In this document: positions 26,701-34,555 of the stretch, one piece after another
Layout of the letters: each line of letters starts with the position of its first letter
How positions within the stretch are numbered: position 1 is the stretch's first letter
NCBI GenBank assembly: GCA_947498455.1
Contig: CANMKK010000002.1
Coordinates: 62,001-126,000 of the forward strand
DNA from: an uncultured Aquimarina sp.
GTDB taxonomy: Bacteria > Bacteroidota > Bacteroidia > Flavobacteriales > Flavobacteriaceae
Direction: 5' to 3'
Length of the DNA: 64,000 bases
Position numbers and translations under genes: made by a program
The notes under the pieces: model-generated
Databases searched by the model: none
The model's input: only the letters and a program-made list of their open reading frames with translations
Told to the model about the DNA's origin: nothing

Positions 26701-27397
26701 ACAAACGTACTTCTGTTGCTGTATTAGTTTCGTACCCAAATTCTATTTCATGACCTCCATCCATTCTCCAATCATGTCCCGGAGCGGCTTGTTTTAGCAC
26801 TCGGTTCAGTGGCGATGGCTCAAAAGCTGTTTCTGAAAAAGGATTAGCCGTATTTTGATATTTTGGTTCGTTGTAGAAAGATTCGGTAGCACTTTCTGCA
26901 TTGGTTCTATAGCTTCCTAAGGTTCCTGTGGCTTCATAAGGGAGGTATTCTTTTTCTTGTCGCCCATACTCATCGTAGTCTATAAAGGTTACAATATCCT
27001 GTTTGTCATTAGAGGCTTTGATCCCGATCTGCTGCTTTGGTCTTCCTAACCCATCAAAATAAGTAACTCCCTCAATGACATCTTTGTTGTTAATGATCCC
27101 ACTTGGTGTACTCATTTCAGTTTGATAGCTTCTGGTAAAGATATAGTTTTGCGTATCGTCTAGTGATAGATTAATATACGGGTCTGCACTGATAACGGCA
27201 TGGAAATTACTTCCTGCTTGTATCAGGGTAGTCGGCTTAATGATAATCGACTGTGTCGCTGCCGGAAGACGGTCTGCCTCTGCACTGGAAGCTGAAATAG
27301 TCTGGTTTTGTATGGTTACTACAGCCTCTACCTGTGCATTCATACAGATCCCTACAAAAAGTAAGGCTATAACGATATATTGTGATATATTTTTCAT
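23720..27397 (-). CDS. RHS repeat-associated core protein with polymorphic C-terminal tail
   Basis: The 1225-aa protein has a signal peptide (1-21, ending CMNA) and a DUF6443-like N-terminal region (YIFTRSYQTEMS ... IEGVTYFDGLGRPKQQIG). Many YD/RHS repeats follow (TYDELGQLVTKE, SYDALNRITAATD, VYDVNGNMTEDKNKGISNIS). The RHS core ends near residue 1013 (GWLDFHARSYDASLGRWMNI, then FVDPTG). The last 212 residues are unrelated, with HEVFVHFERYLDKL and NHEDHKKYINGDRRYNRMK, and resemble a variable toxin domain of unknown activity. It is the third gene of a minus-strand operon and overlaps a lipoprotein gene. Confidence 0.9.
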   Translation of the reverse strand: MKNISQYIVIALLFVGICMNAQVEAVVTIQNQTISASSAEADRLPAATQSIIIKPTTLIQAGSNFHAVISADPYINLSLDDTQNYIFTRSYQTEMSTPSGIINNKDVIEGVTYFDGLGRPKQQIGIKASNDKQDIVTFIDYDEYGRQEKEYLPYEATGTLGSYRTNAESATESFYNEPKYQNTANPFSETAFEPSPLNRVLKQAAPGHDWRMDGGHEIEFGYETNTATEVRLFTITFTNDDTEVPTLTGGTTFYGANELYKTVTYDENHTSGTAHSTEEFKDKQGRVILKRTYASTGSATPEAHDTYYVYDDFGNLTYVIPPKVTVSPTEGVSDTELSELCYQYVYDHRNRLIKKKIPGKGEEYIVYNKLDQPVMTQDANLEAGAAWLFTKYDAFGRVAYTGKISDNRDRDAIQTEANALTGNLWVTTGAPVLIGGATMYYDNGGYPNAQNAEVLTINYYDDYSFLDSEDTVFNNPGTTYNQNITPNTKSLATGSKVKVLSTSFWITTATYYDHKARPIYIVSQNEYLNTTDIAETKMDFVKALESKTTHIKDDNTPIVTIDTFTYDHMGRLLEQNQKIDSQTTEQIVANTYDELGQLVTKEVGGGLQEVDYTYNVRGWLTNINNDAKNDDDLFNFSIKYNDITDSSKKLFNGNISQTSWSTANGTVTDPSTGNPISTSYTYSYDALNRITAATDNTGHYNLTGVSYDKNGNIRTLERQGLRQPNTDDFGVMDNLAYTYDTGNKLKNVIDGSGSQEGFKDGNTSGDDYVYDVNGNMTEDKNKGISNISYNHLNLPTRVIVENVNTGFSSTIQYVYDATGVKLSKKVTDYPSQNTTHYVGGFIYKNSISLGQPPRPEDLEFSLEFFSHPEGYTEPKSSGGFDYIYQYKDHLGNIRLSYSDKDNDGKVDVLRNNVDVDGDGDNHMEILEEKNYYPFGLQHKGYNDTRRGTPHNYGFNGKEENNELGLGWLDFHARSYDASLGRWMNIDPHSENYFSISPYVSFANNPISFVDPTGMDISFWKYNSETSKWETATYDELDEKTQKSLEAFAKTDIGNKFLSKFAKKGDKVGEVEFGEDGEYSKHELAFGETNYWYAPDGSSNVKNKNGKLVFEWAVNNASKRELKKVENLAMSNGHEVFVHFERYLDKLIEAYDSGDMDEVDRLFAEKREISKRNSATNHEDHKKYINGDRRYNRMKTYQTQLKQILNPKAVRQAIIEHDNKFKHLKK

Positions 27398-27403
27398 CCT
27401 TGC

Positions 27404-30400
27404 TTAGTTTTTGTAGTTATACTTATTTTCTGATATCAGATTCCCATCAGCGTCTTTTATAAATTCTAATCGGTTGAAATCATCATACTGGTAATATATC
27501 GTATATCCCTTTGGATCGGTCATACTGGTAACTCCAATTAGCGGGTCATAGGTATAGGTAGAGGTCATTGCATTGGGGAGAGCGTCTCTAAGATCTTGTA
27601 AGGTCTCTCTAAGGATTTGTTCTTTACAGGTTACTGCTTTACAATTATCGTTATCTGCATTGGATTTGGTCTGTAAATCGGCTACATAAGATTGCACTTG
27701 ACTATAGGTCGCATTTTCGATCTTAGCAATTGGATATTCTTCATTATATCCCCATATATATATGATATGGGTTCCATCGGTTTTAGAAACTTCTTTTACA
27801 TTTCCGTTAGAATAGTAGCCGTGGTATTGTATTCTGTTTTCTAATGGATTTGTGGTTGCATTATATGCTCCTTTTAGAGTCTGGACAAATTCTGGCTGTG
27901 TACTATTTGTCCAAGTTTTATATAAGGTACGTTGAGTAGATTTTGAACCATTATTATTTGTAATGGTTTGTATAGGTGTCCCTATTCTTGATTCGAGCTT
28001 TCCTGTTTTTAATTTATCAATAGCTTGAAATTCATCAAATGTTAATGTGTTACCTCCTAAGGAGGTAGTTTGTTCAACATCATCCGGATAGAACACCTGT
28101 GTTTCTATTGTATTTCCATCACTATTAGTTATAATTGTTTTAGAAGGTAAGCCAGCTAGGCCAGACTCATATGAATAATTGGTAGTTGTAGAAAAAATCT
28201 CTTCACCTTCGGTATCATACTTTGTAGTTATGGTCGATTCATGACTTTTCCACCTTGAAAATATTGGGTAATAATTTATGTCAAAACCCTTTCTCCCAGA
28301 AACATTATGTACATCTCTATATGTTGCAATAGTAACATATCTTTTATTTCCTTGGTAACCGTGTATTCTTATATCTTTACTTTCATCTATAAGATATTTA
28401 TTTTCTTCTTTTTTTGTTATTACAAATAATCCATTTTCTTTTTTTAAAAAGATTTGTTCTAATAAATCTCCATCGAATAAAGAAGAATTTACTAAGTTCA
28501 TGTTACTAAAAGGCTGTCCTATTAGTAAATTACCAGAAACATTTCTATTTGCTAAAAACCTCTTCTCGATACCGCCATTTTCAAAGTTTTCCCCCTTGCT
28601 AATGGTTACAAATGAATTATGAAAGTCACTAATAAATGGAGAATAGTTGAACTTAATACTATTATCAGATAATAAAGTTTCTGAATATTCTCCCATATCA
28701 CTACCACCAGGGTTATTACTTGAACAAACGAGCAATTTACTATCTTTTATAGCATAATTGTTAATAGTTAGTTTTTTCAGCGAATATTCGGATATATTTT
28801 CTTTCTGGTTGTAATAATATCTTATAATTTCTTCGGGTGCATTCTCAGATGCTTTATTGATGACTCTTTTAATGCGTATCCCTGATTTATTTTGAGGGTC
28901 TACTTCTTTAAATGTTTCGGTAATATAATTAAAGTCGATAGAACTTTCTACAGCAGATAGATTAGTAATATGGAAATTGGTAATTATAGTAAACCTATAT
29001 GTTTGGTCTTTTTTGAGGGGTATAACTTTTTTTAAAGAAAGATGTTCAACATAATGTCCATTGAATATTTCCTCTCCTGAGGTTATGTTTTGAACAATTA
29101 CATCTACAAAAAACTTATCTCCTCCTTCTATTTTTACATTTAATTCAATATCGTGATTGTAATTAATTTGGATATCGTCAGGAAGTGTTTTATTGATTAT
29201 TTGAATAGGACCATTTGTGTTATTAATAGGATCTACATTTGTATTTGTTTTTAAAAATACTGGTGTCGTTACATAGCTTTTATTATTTGTAATAATTTCT
29301 GCTACAGGCTCATATTCTAATTTAGTATATCCTTTAGTTGGATATACTACTTTGTTTAATATTCCTTTTTGAACAAAATCTAAATCAGCATTTCGATCTC
29401 CTCTTATAACTCCTTCAAGCCCGTTAAATTCTCGACCCATAGTTTCTGGTAAAAAGCTCTTATTTATCTTACCATTATAAAACCCTAAAAAATCTTGAGA
29501 ATATGATAATCTAGGAGGTAAATCTTCGGGACTATTATATTCAAAAAAATGTATTTTTCCATTAACAGGGCTTTGATTGATGTTAAGTTCCTGAATGCTT
29601 GTTAAATAGAGGCGATAGAAATGATCTGGAGATTTAACTGTTTCCAGTTCATGTAAATACGATTTATTACTGTGTATATCAGAATAGTTAAATTTATAAC
29701 CTTTAATAAAATTACTTTGATTATAGACTTTAATGCTATCTAGTTCATGATTTCCATAAATGTCTTTTCTAGTTTGAGTTGAGGTGAAATGAATTTCATT
29801 TGTAGATCGGTTTGATCTAATCTTACTTAGAACTTTTCCTCTTATGTCGGTATTAAATACACAGGTGCTTTTTCCTGATTTAGGGAATGGACAAGTTCCA
29901 TTATCATTTATAGGGTCTATATAAACAAATGATTCTGAAAACCCTGAAAAATAACGATATGAACTCTCAATATAATCTAAGTATACTTCATCTCCTTTTG
30001 GGTGTTTGATTTTATATAGATACCATGCTGTTTTTTCAAATTCAGTTCCTCCTGACCCCGAACATGTATTTTTTTGTTGTGTATATTCTATTTCATTATT
30101 TCCAAAATAATACTTTACCCCATTTGGTGTTGTAATAATAAATTCTCGATATTGATTTTGCTCGATAATCAAAGAGTTTTCTCTTGCCAATAATATTGGA
30201 TTATGATTTTCATCTATTATAAAACTCCCAGAATAACCACTCAATTTAAAGTTAAATATATCAGGTTGTGTCTCAATATTAACATTCATTGGGACATCAT
30301 AGAAAAACCTAGCATATTCTAGCGGGTCAGTATTTACTAAATTATTAATATAACTAATGTCTGGAAAATGTGTAGGGTATTTATCATCAGGTTTACCTTT

Positions 30401-30721
30401 AACAGTTCTAGTAATTACCCCACCAGCATTAAGATTCCATCCCATACCTGTCCAGGATGCAACTTGATCCACTTTTATGCCTGATGTTGCATAACTTAAA
30501 CTTATGGGAACTTCTAAATTAGAAGTTTTATAAGTATGTAGTGGAATACCTATATTCGCCATGCCAGTTGCTTCATTAACTGGTATATTTCCGTACTTTC
30601 CTAATTCATAGGCTGTTGGTGAAGGAGGAATTATACTAGGCAATTCAATTTGTTCTTGGCCATCCTGTGAAAACACAGAAAAAACAATGAAGCACATAAT
30701 TCCAGTTAAAAAAATCTTCAT
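27404..30721 (-). CDS. Large secreted YD-repeat protein (RHS partner)
   Basis: The 1105-aa protein has a signal peptide (FIVFSVFSQDG). Its N-terminal part (LPSIIPPSPTAYELGKYGNI ... GMGWNLNAGGVITRTVKGKP) matches the large proteins that precede DUF6443-RHS proteins in Bacteroidetes. YD repeats appear only at the C-terminus (STYTYDPLIGVTSMTDPKGY, then YQYDDFNRLEFIKDADGN). It ends six bases before the RHS start. Such pairs may form a shell that encloses and exports the tail; that is inference. The function of the long middle region is unknown. Confidence 0.8.
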   Translation of the reverse strand: MKIFLTGIMCFIVFSVFSQDGQEQIELPSIIPPSPTAYELGKYGNIPVNEATGMANIGIPLHTYKTSNLEVPISLSYATSGIKVDQVASWTGMGWNLNAGGVITRTVKGKPDDKYPTHFPDISYINNLVNTDPLEYARFFYDVPMNVNIETQPDIFNFKLSGYSGSFIIDENHNPILLARENSLIIEQNQYREFIITTPNGVKYYFGNNEIEYTQQKNTCSGSGGTEFEKTAWYLYKIKHPKGDEVYLDYIESSYRYFSGFSESFVYIDPINDNGTCPFPKSGKSTCVFNTDIRGKVLSKIRSNRSTNEIHFTSTQTRKDIYGNHELDSIKVYNQSNFIKGYKFNYSDIHSNKSYLHELETVKSPDHFYRLYLTSIQELNINQSPVNGKIHFFEYNSPEDLPPRLSYSQDFLGFYNGKINKSFLPETMGREFNGLEGVIRGDRNADLDFVQKGILNKVVYPTKGYTKLEYEPVAEIITNNKSYVTTPVFLKTNTNVDPINNTNGPIQIINKTLPDDIQINYNHDIELNVKIEGGDKFFVDVIVQNITSGEEIFNGHYVEHLSLKKVIPLKKDQTYRFTIITNFHITNLSAVESSIDFNYITETFKEVDPQNKSGIRIKRVINKASENAPEEIIRYYYNQKENISEYSLKKLTINNYAIKDSKLLVCSSNNPGGSDMGEYSETLLSDNSIKFNYSPFISDFHNSFVTISKGENFENGGIEKRFLANRNVSGNLLIGQPFSNMNLVNSSLFDGDLLEQIFLKKENGLFVITKKEENKYLIDESKDIRIHGYQGNKRYVTIATYRDVHNVSGRKGFDINYYPIFSRWKSHESTITTKYDTEGEEIFSTTTNYSYESGLAGLPSKTIITNSDGNTIETQVFYPDDVEQTTSLGGNTLTFDEFQAIDKLKTGKLESRIGTPIQTITNNNGSKSTQRTLYKTWTNSTQPEFVQTLKGAYNATTNPLENRIQYHGYYSNGNVKEVSKTDGTHIIYIWGYNEEYPIAKIENATYSQVQSYVADLQTKSNADNDNCKAVTCKEQILRETLQDLRDALPNAMTSTYTYDPLIGVTSMTDPKGYTIYYQYDDFNRLEFIKDADGNLISENKYNYKN

Positions 30722-30745
30722 ATTCTATATTTTGCTTTTTTTATA

Positions 30746-31757
30746 TTATTTCTTCCTACTTAACAAAGCCTCAATCTTTGCCAATCGAGCTTCTAATTCA
30801 GTGTTTTTGGTTTCTAATTTCGTATTTCTATTTTCTTGCTCTTTGATTTTCTTTTCCTGAGCAATGGTATATAAGGTCAACTCTTCTATTTTTTTCCAGA
30901 AGTTTGGCATTCATTTCTCCTAATAGAATACCATTTTTTTCAACTTCTGCGGCTGATGGGATATTGATCAGATGTCCATTTTCTGAGATATGAAGTTCTA
31001 CTTGTTCAAGGGTTGGGAGGTTGTAGCTTTCCTCGAAAACGTAATCTGGCCAGTTGTTGTATAAGGCTACTTTTACTTCTTCTGCGGCTATTTTTCCTTT
31101 TACGCCTAGTTTATACCCTTTGGTGTCTGTGGTTCCGATGCCTACATTGCCATTTCTGGTTATTCGCATACTTTCTGCAATTGGACCAGGACCATCTATT
31201 CCTTTAGTGAAAAAAGCAATCCCTACATAATCACTGTCAGTATGCTCACGAGTTGCAACAATGGATGCCCTCCTTCTTCCACCTGATTTCCACGTAACCC
31301 CTCCAAAATACCTTCCATTTCCAGGGTCATTAGAAACCAACGAAATATGATCTTGGTTTTGAGCTTGCATTTCAGAATTAAATGGGTTAGCATTAAATAT
31401 TTCTAGTCGCTGTGACGGGGTTGTAGTTCCAATACCTACATTGCCATTCGTTTTAATCTTAAAAAAAGAAGTGGAAAAATCGTTAATACCAAAATCAAAA
31501 CCGTAACCATCACTAATTCTTAAACCAAAAGTATTTTCTTCTATATTATTGCCTCCGTGTTTGATGGATAGATAATCTCCTATTCCACTGATCCATCCAG
31601 TTTTTAGGACTGGTCTATTATGTAGCCCATCTGTAAGGTTAAACGAAAAATCTGTTGATATTGAATTAACCCTTCCTGAAGAAGAGGTGCTAACCTGTCC
31701 AAAGGCACTAACTCCCAAAACTAACACGCCAATGGTAGTTACTATTTTTCTCATCAC
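30746..31757 (-). pseudogene. Tail-fibre-like protein gene with a C-terminal frameshift
   Basis: The frame as read (30828-31757, 309 codons) ends in an odd tail, NRRVDLIYHCSGKENQRARK. Removing one A from the A7 run at about 30887-30893 would give KLLEKIEELTLYTIAQEKKI and a coiled coil ending at 30746 (LARLAKIEALLSRKK-like end). That is the normal ending of these proteins. The N-terminus has a signal peptide (VLGVSAFGQ), then GNVGIGTTTPSQRLEI and GNVGIGTTDTKGYKLGVKGK, typical of tail-fibre or shufflon-like adhesins. It is the first gene of the RHS operon. Confidence 0.75.
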
Positions 31758-32782
31758 TAAAAACTTTCTATATTAAATTCTCTTTTGTTAAAAAACTCCA
31801 AAAAAACAAGCGGCAAATATACTGAAATTATGGTTATTCCGTAGTTTAAATACATTGTTATTAATTTGATAATGTTTGCACTACAACAATATAGAAATGA
31901 TGTAATAAGTACTTGTTCCGCTATATTTCTTCTTCTAATTTTTATAGTTTGTTTCCATTAATGTCATTACTAATGAATATGTTACCCCTAAAAGCTGATT
32001 TTTTATTTTTTTTAACATTTGAGATAAAAAGTACTAAGTCCTAAGTATAAGGCATTAAGTAGTTAGCTCGGAGTTTTTGAGTGGGTGAGTCTTTGAGTGA
32101 GTGAGGATTTTGGAAATGAGATTTGTGTAGATTTAATCTCTGATGTTGTATTTTGTGTTTTTCCGTTTTAACTCTAGACATTCTACTTCATATCTAACTA
32201 TCTCGTATTTCGTTTTTCACGTTTCGTATTTATTTCAACATCAAGAATACTGCTTAACACCAACTGCCTCGTACTTTGCACTTTCTATTTCGTTTTTCAT
32301 ATTTTTCTATTTTGATTTTTAATATCTGACTTTTGATATTGATAAAATCAAAATAGATTGAGAGACTTTCGGAGTTCATTGTTAGATCGATGAATTGTAT
32401 TGAGAAGCTTTTGGAGTTCATTTGGATATCTACGAAGTATGTTCGAATAGTTTTACATCGAGTTTTATAGAATCATTCTACTTTGTCATCTTAGATTTTT
32501 AAAAACATCCATCTCAACCTTTCTTCCAAAGAAAGGAGTTTTGAAGTATCCATTCCTAAGTGAGATTTAGAGGGGTGTGATTTTTAAAAATAAAAGCATA
32601 CTATATGTTTCGTTCAAATCTATGGTAAGAGCACAAAGTAGAAATAATAAAGGGTGTTAATCAGTAAAACTAGATTATAACAGAATAATAATATTTCTGT
32701 AACAATCAAAAATTGTTTGAAGACTACATTTGTTAGATTTTCTAAATATAGAAATTGAAGTCAGGAATTTTTTATAGATTTT
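31758..32782. other. 1.0-kb intergenic region with degenerate repeats
   Basis: The region is divergent between the RHS operon and the TPR regulator. It contains GAGT-rich runs (GTGAGTCTTTGAGTGAGTGAG near 32084), several TTTCGTATTTCG-like runs (32200-32300), two related blocks (TTGAGA...TTTCGGAGTTCATT near 32358 and TTGAGAAGCTTTTGGAGTTC near 32399), and the hairpin CCTTTCTT-CCA-AAGAAAGG at 32518-32536. No gene was seen. Confidence 0.5.
32725..32732 (+). promoter_or_regulatory. Possible -7 element of the TPR/HTH gene
   Basis: TACATTTG is a perfect TAnnTTTG match 51 bases before the ATG at 32783. No -33 element at the right distance was seen. Confidence 0.35.
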
Positions 32783-34375
32783 ATGAAACAATTGCAAAGG
32801 CATATATATCTATTGTATATAGCTACCATTAGTATTTCTTTTCAGGTATCAGGACAGTTTACACCGGTTAAGGAAAAAGAAAAAAAAGAAATAGATACCA
32901 AGTTTTTGGCGCTAAAAAATGGGTTAGCTGTTTCTAAAAAAAAAGGAATCCCTTCCTTAATTGCTCAAGAACATTTTCAGTTGGGTACTTTTTATCAGCA
33001 TGCAAGAATGTATAATGAAGCTATAGAGCAGTACAATAGCGCTCTTGTTTTGGTAAAAGAAGAAGATACCCTAAGAGTATGCCTAAACCATGAGATTGGA
33101 AAAATATACCTGTCATCAAAAAACAATGACAAAGCCAAAGAATATTTTAATGAAAGCATTGCGATTTCTTTAGCTTCAAAATATGTTAAAGGAGAAGCTA
33201 TTGCAAAAGGGCTTTTAGGTTCTTGCTATGAAAAGGAAGGAAAATATTTAAAAGCACTGTCATACCAAAAAGAAAGTATGGAGCTATTTAAGGAATTAAA
33301 AGATCAGGAAGGAATAGCAGCTGTACAAGAAAACATTGGAAGTATTTATGAGGATTTGGAGCAATATGATCTAGCATATAAATTTTTCGAAAAGGCATAT
33401 ACATATTTTGAAAAAACGAAAAAAGTAAGAAGAATAAACGTTTTAAATAATTTGGGTGATGTGAATCGGAAAACTGGTAAATATACACTGGCACTAGAGT
33501 ATACTATAAAAGCATATCATTTGGCAACACTTAATAAGGATATGTATCAGTTAAAAAGTGCTCATAAGGATTTATCAAAAACATATGCATTGATGGAGGA
33601 TTATCAAAAGGCATTCGGTCATCTACTAGAAAGTGAGCAGATTAACGAAAAATTAATTTCATCTCAAAATATACGTCAGTTGAATACCCTCCAGACCGTT
33701 TATGAAACAAAACAAAAAGAGGCTCAAATCAGTTTACTGTTAGAACAAAAAAAAACGAGTAGAGCACATCAGAATTTGTTGTTAGTTGGTTTAGGAGCTA
33801 TACTTCTTCTTTCTGGTGTTTCTTTGCTTTATTATACTAGAAAAAGAAGAGAACGCTCAAGATTACAAGAGTATAAACAAAGAACACTAAAAGCTGAATT
33901 AGAGAAAAAAGCGATTGAAGAAAAGAACTTACAACGTGAGGTGCATCTTAAAACAGCTACATTATCTAGATATAGTCTTCACTTATCACAAAAAAATAAG
34001 ATTCTATCTGATCTTTCTAGTACATTGACCAATATTGCTAGCCGAAAAAGTATGGATGTACATCATAATATCAAAAAGCTGGCAAAAGAAATTAATTTTG
34101 ATTTAAGACAAGAAAAAGAATGGGATGAACTTACTAACTTTTTTAAGGAAATCCACCCTCACTTTATTAAGAAATTATCTTCGTTATCCAAAGAAAGTTT
34201 ATCTCCAGCAGAGTTAAGATTGGGAATGTTGTTACGATTGAATTTATCATCTAAGGAAATAGCATCAATCCTAAGAGTAACTCCGGATAGCGTGAGAGTT
34301 GCCCGGTATCGGCTTCGAAAAAAACTTCCGATAGGCCAAAAAGAAGAATTGGTCAATTTTATGATCGCCTTATAG
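32783..34375 (+). CDS. TPR sensor with membrane helix and C-terminal LuxR-like HTH
   Basis: The 530-aa protein has an N-terminal signal or anchor, TPR repeats at about 55-300 (EHFQLGTFYQHARMYNEAIE, KGLLGSCYEKEGKYLKALSY), a membrane helix (LLLVGLGAILLLSGVSLLYY), a coiled coil and a C-terminal helix-turn-helix (LSSKEIASILRVTPDSVRVA). This layout is common for Bacteroidetes regulators that read periplasmic signals. It lies 180 bases before the TonB receptor and phytase genes, so it may control them. That link is inference from position. Confidence 0.85.
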   Translation: MKQLQRHIYLLYIATISISFQVSGQFTPVKEKEKKEIDTKFLALKNGLAVSKKKGIPSLIAQEHFQLGTFYQHARMYNEAIEQYNSALVLVKEEDTLRVCLNHEIGKIYLSSKNNDKAKEYFNESIAISLASKYVKGEAIAKGLLGSCYEKEGKYLKALSYQKESMELFKELKDQEGIAAVQENIGSIYEDLEQYDLAYKFFEKAYTYFEKTKKVRRINVLNNLGDVNRKTGKYTLALEYTIKAYHLATLNKDMYQLKSAHKDLSKTYALMEDYQKAFGHLLESEQINEKLISSQNIRQLNTLQTVYETKQKEAQISLLLEQKKTSRAHQNLLLVGLGAILLLSGVSLLYYTRKRRERSRLQEYKQRTLKAELEKKAIEEKNLQREVHLKTATLSRYSLHLSQKNKILSDLSSTLTNIASRKSMDVHHNIKKLAKEINFDLRQEKEWDELTNFFKEIHPHFIKKLSSLSKESLSPAELRLGMLLRLNLSSKEIASILRVTPDSVRVARYRLRKKLPIGQKEELVNFMIAL

Positions 34376-34555
34376 TTTGATATTGTATGAATTTAGGGAG
34401 CTCATTTTGCTATTGTTATTGTAATGTAAATAAATCTTAATTGTTGCCTTATTGTTTCCCTGAACTTAACCTAATGTTTATCCTTTGTTGCTGTACGTTT
34501 TACCCTTAAAATCTTGTGTTTATCTAGTTTTGACTTGATTTTTAAATTAAAAAAA

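Noticed and set aside
30746..31757. Prophage tail module
   Set aside because: The fibre-like protein has a secretion signal and is followed only by RHS-type genes; no capsid, terminase, holin or integrase gene is present.
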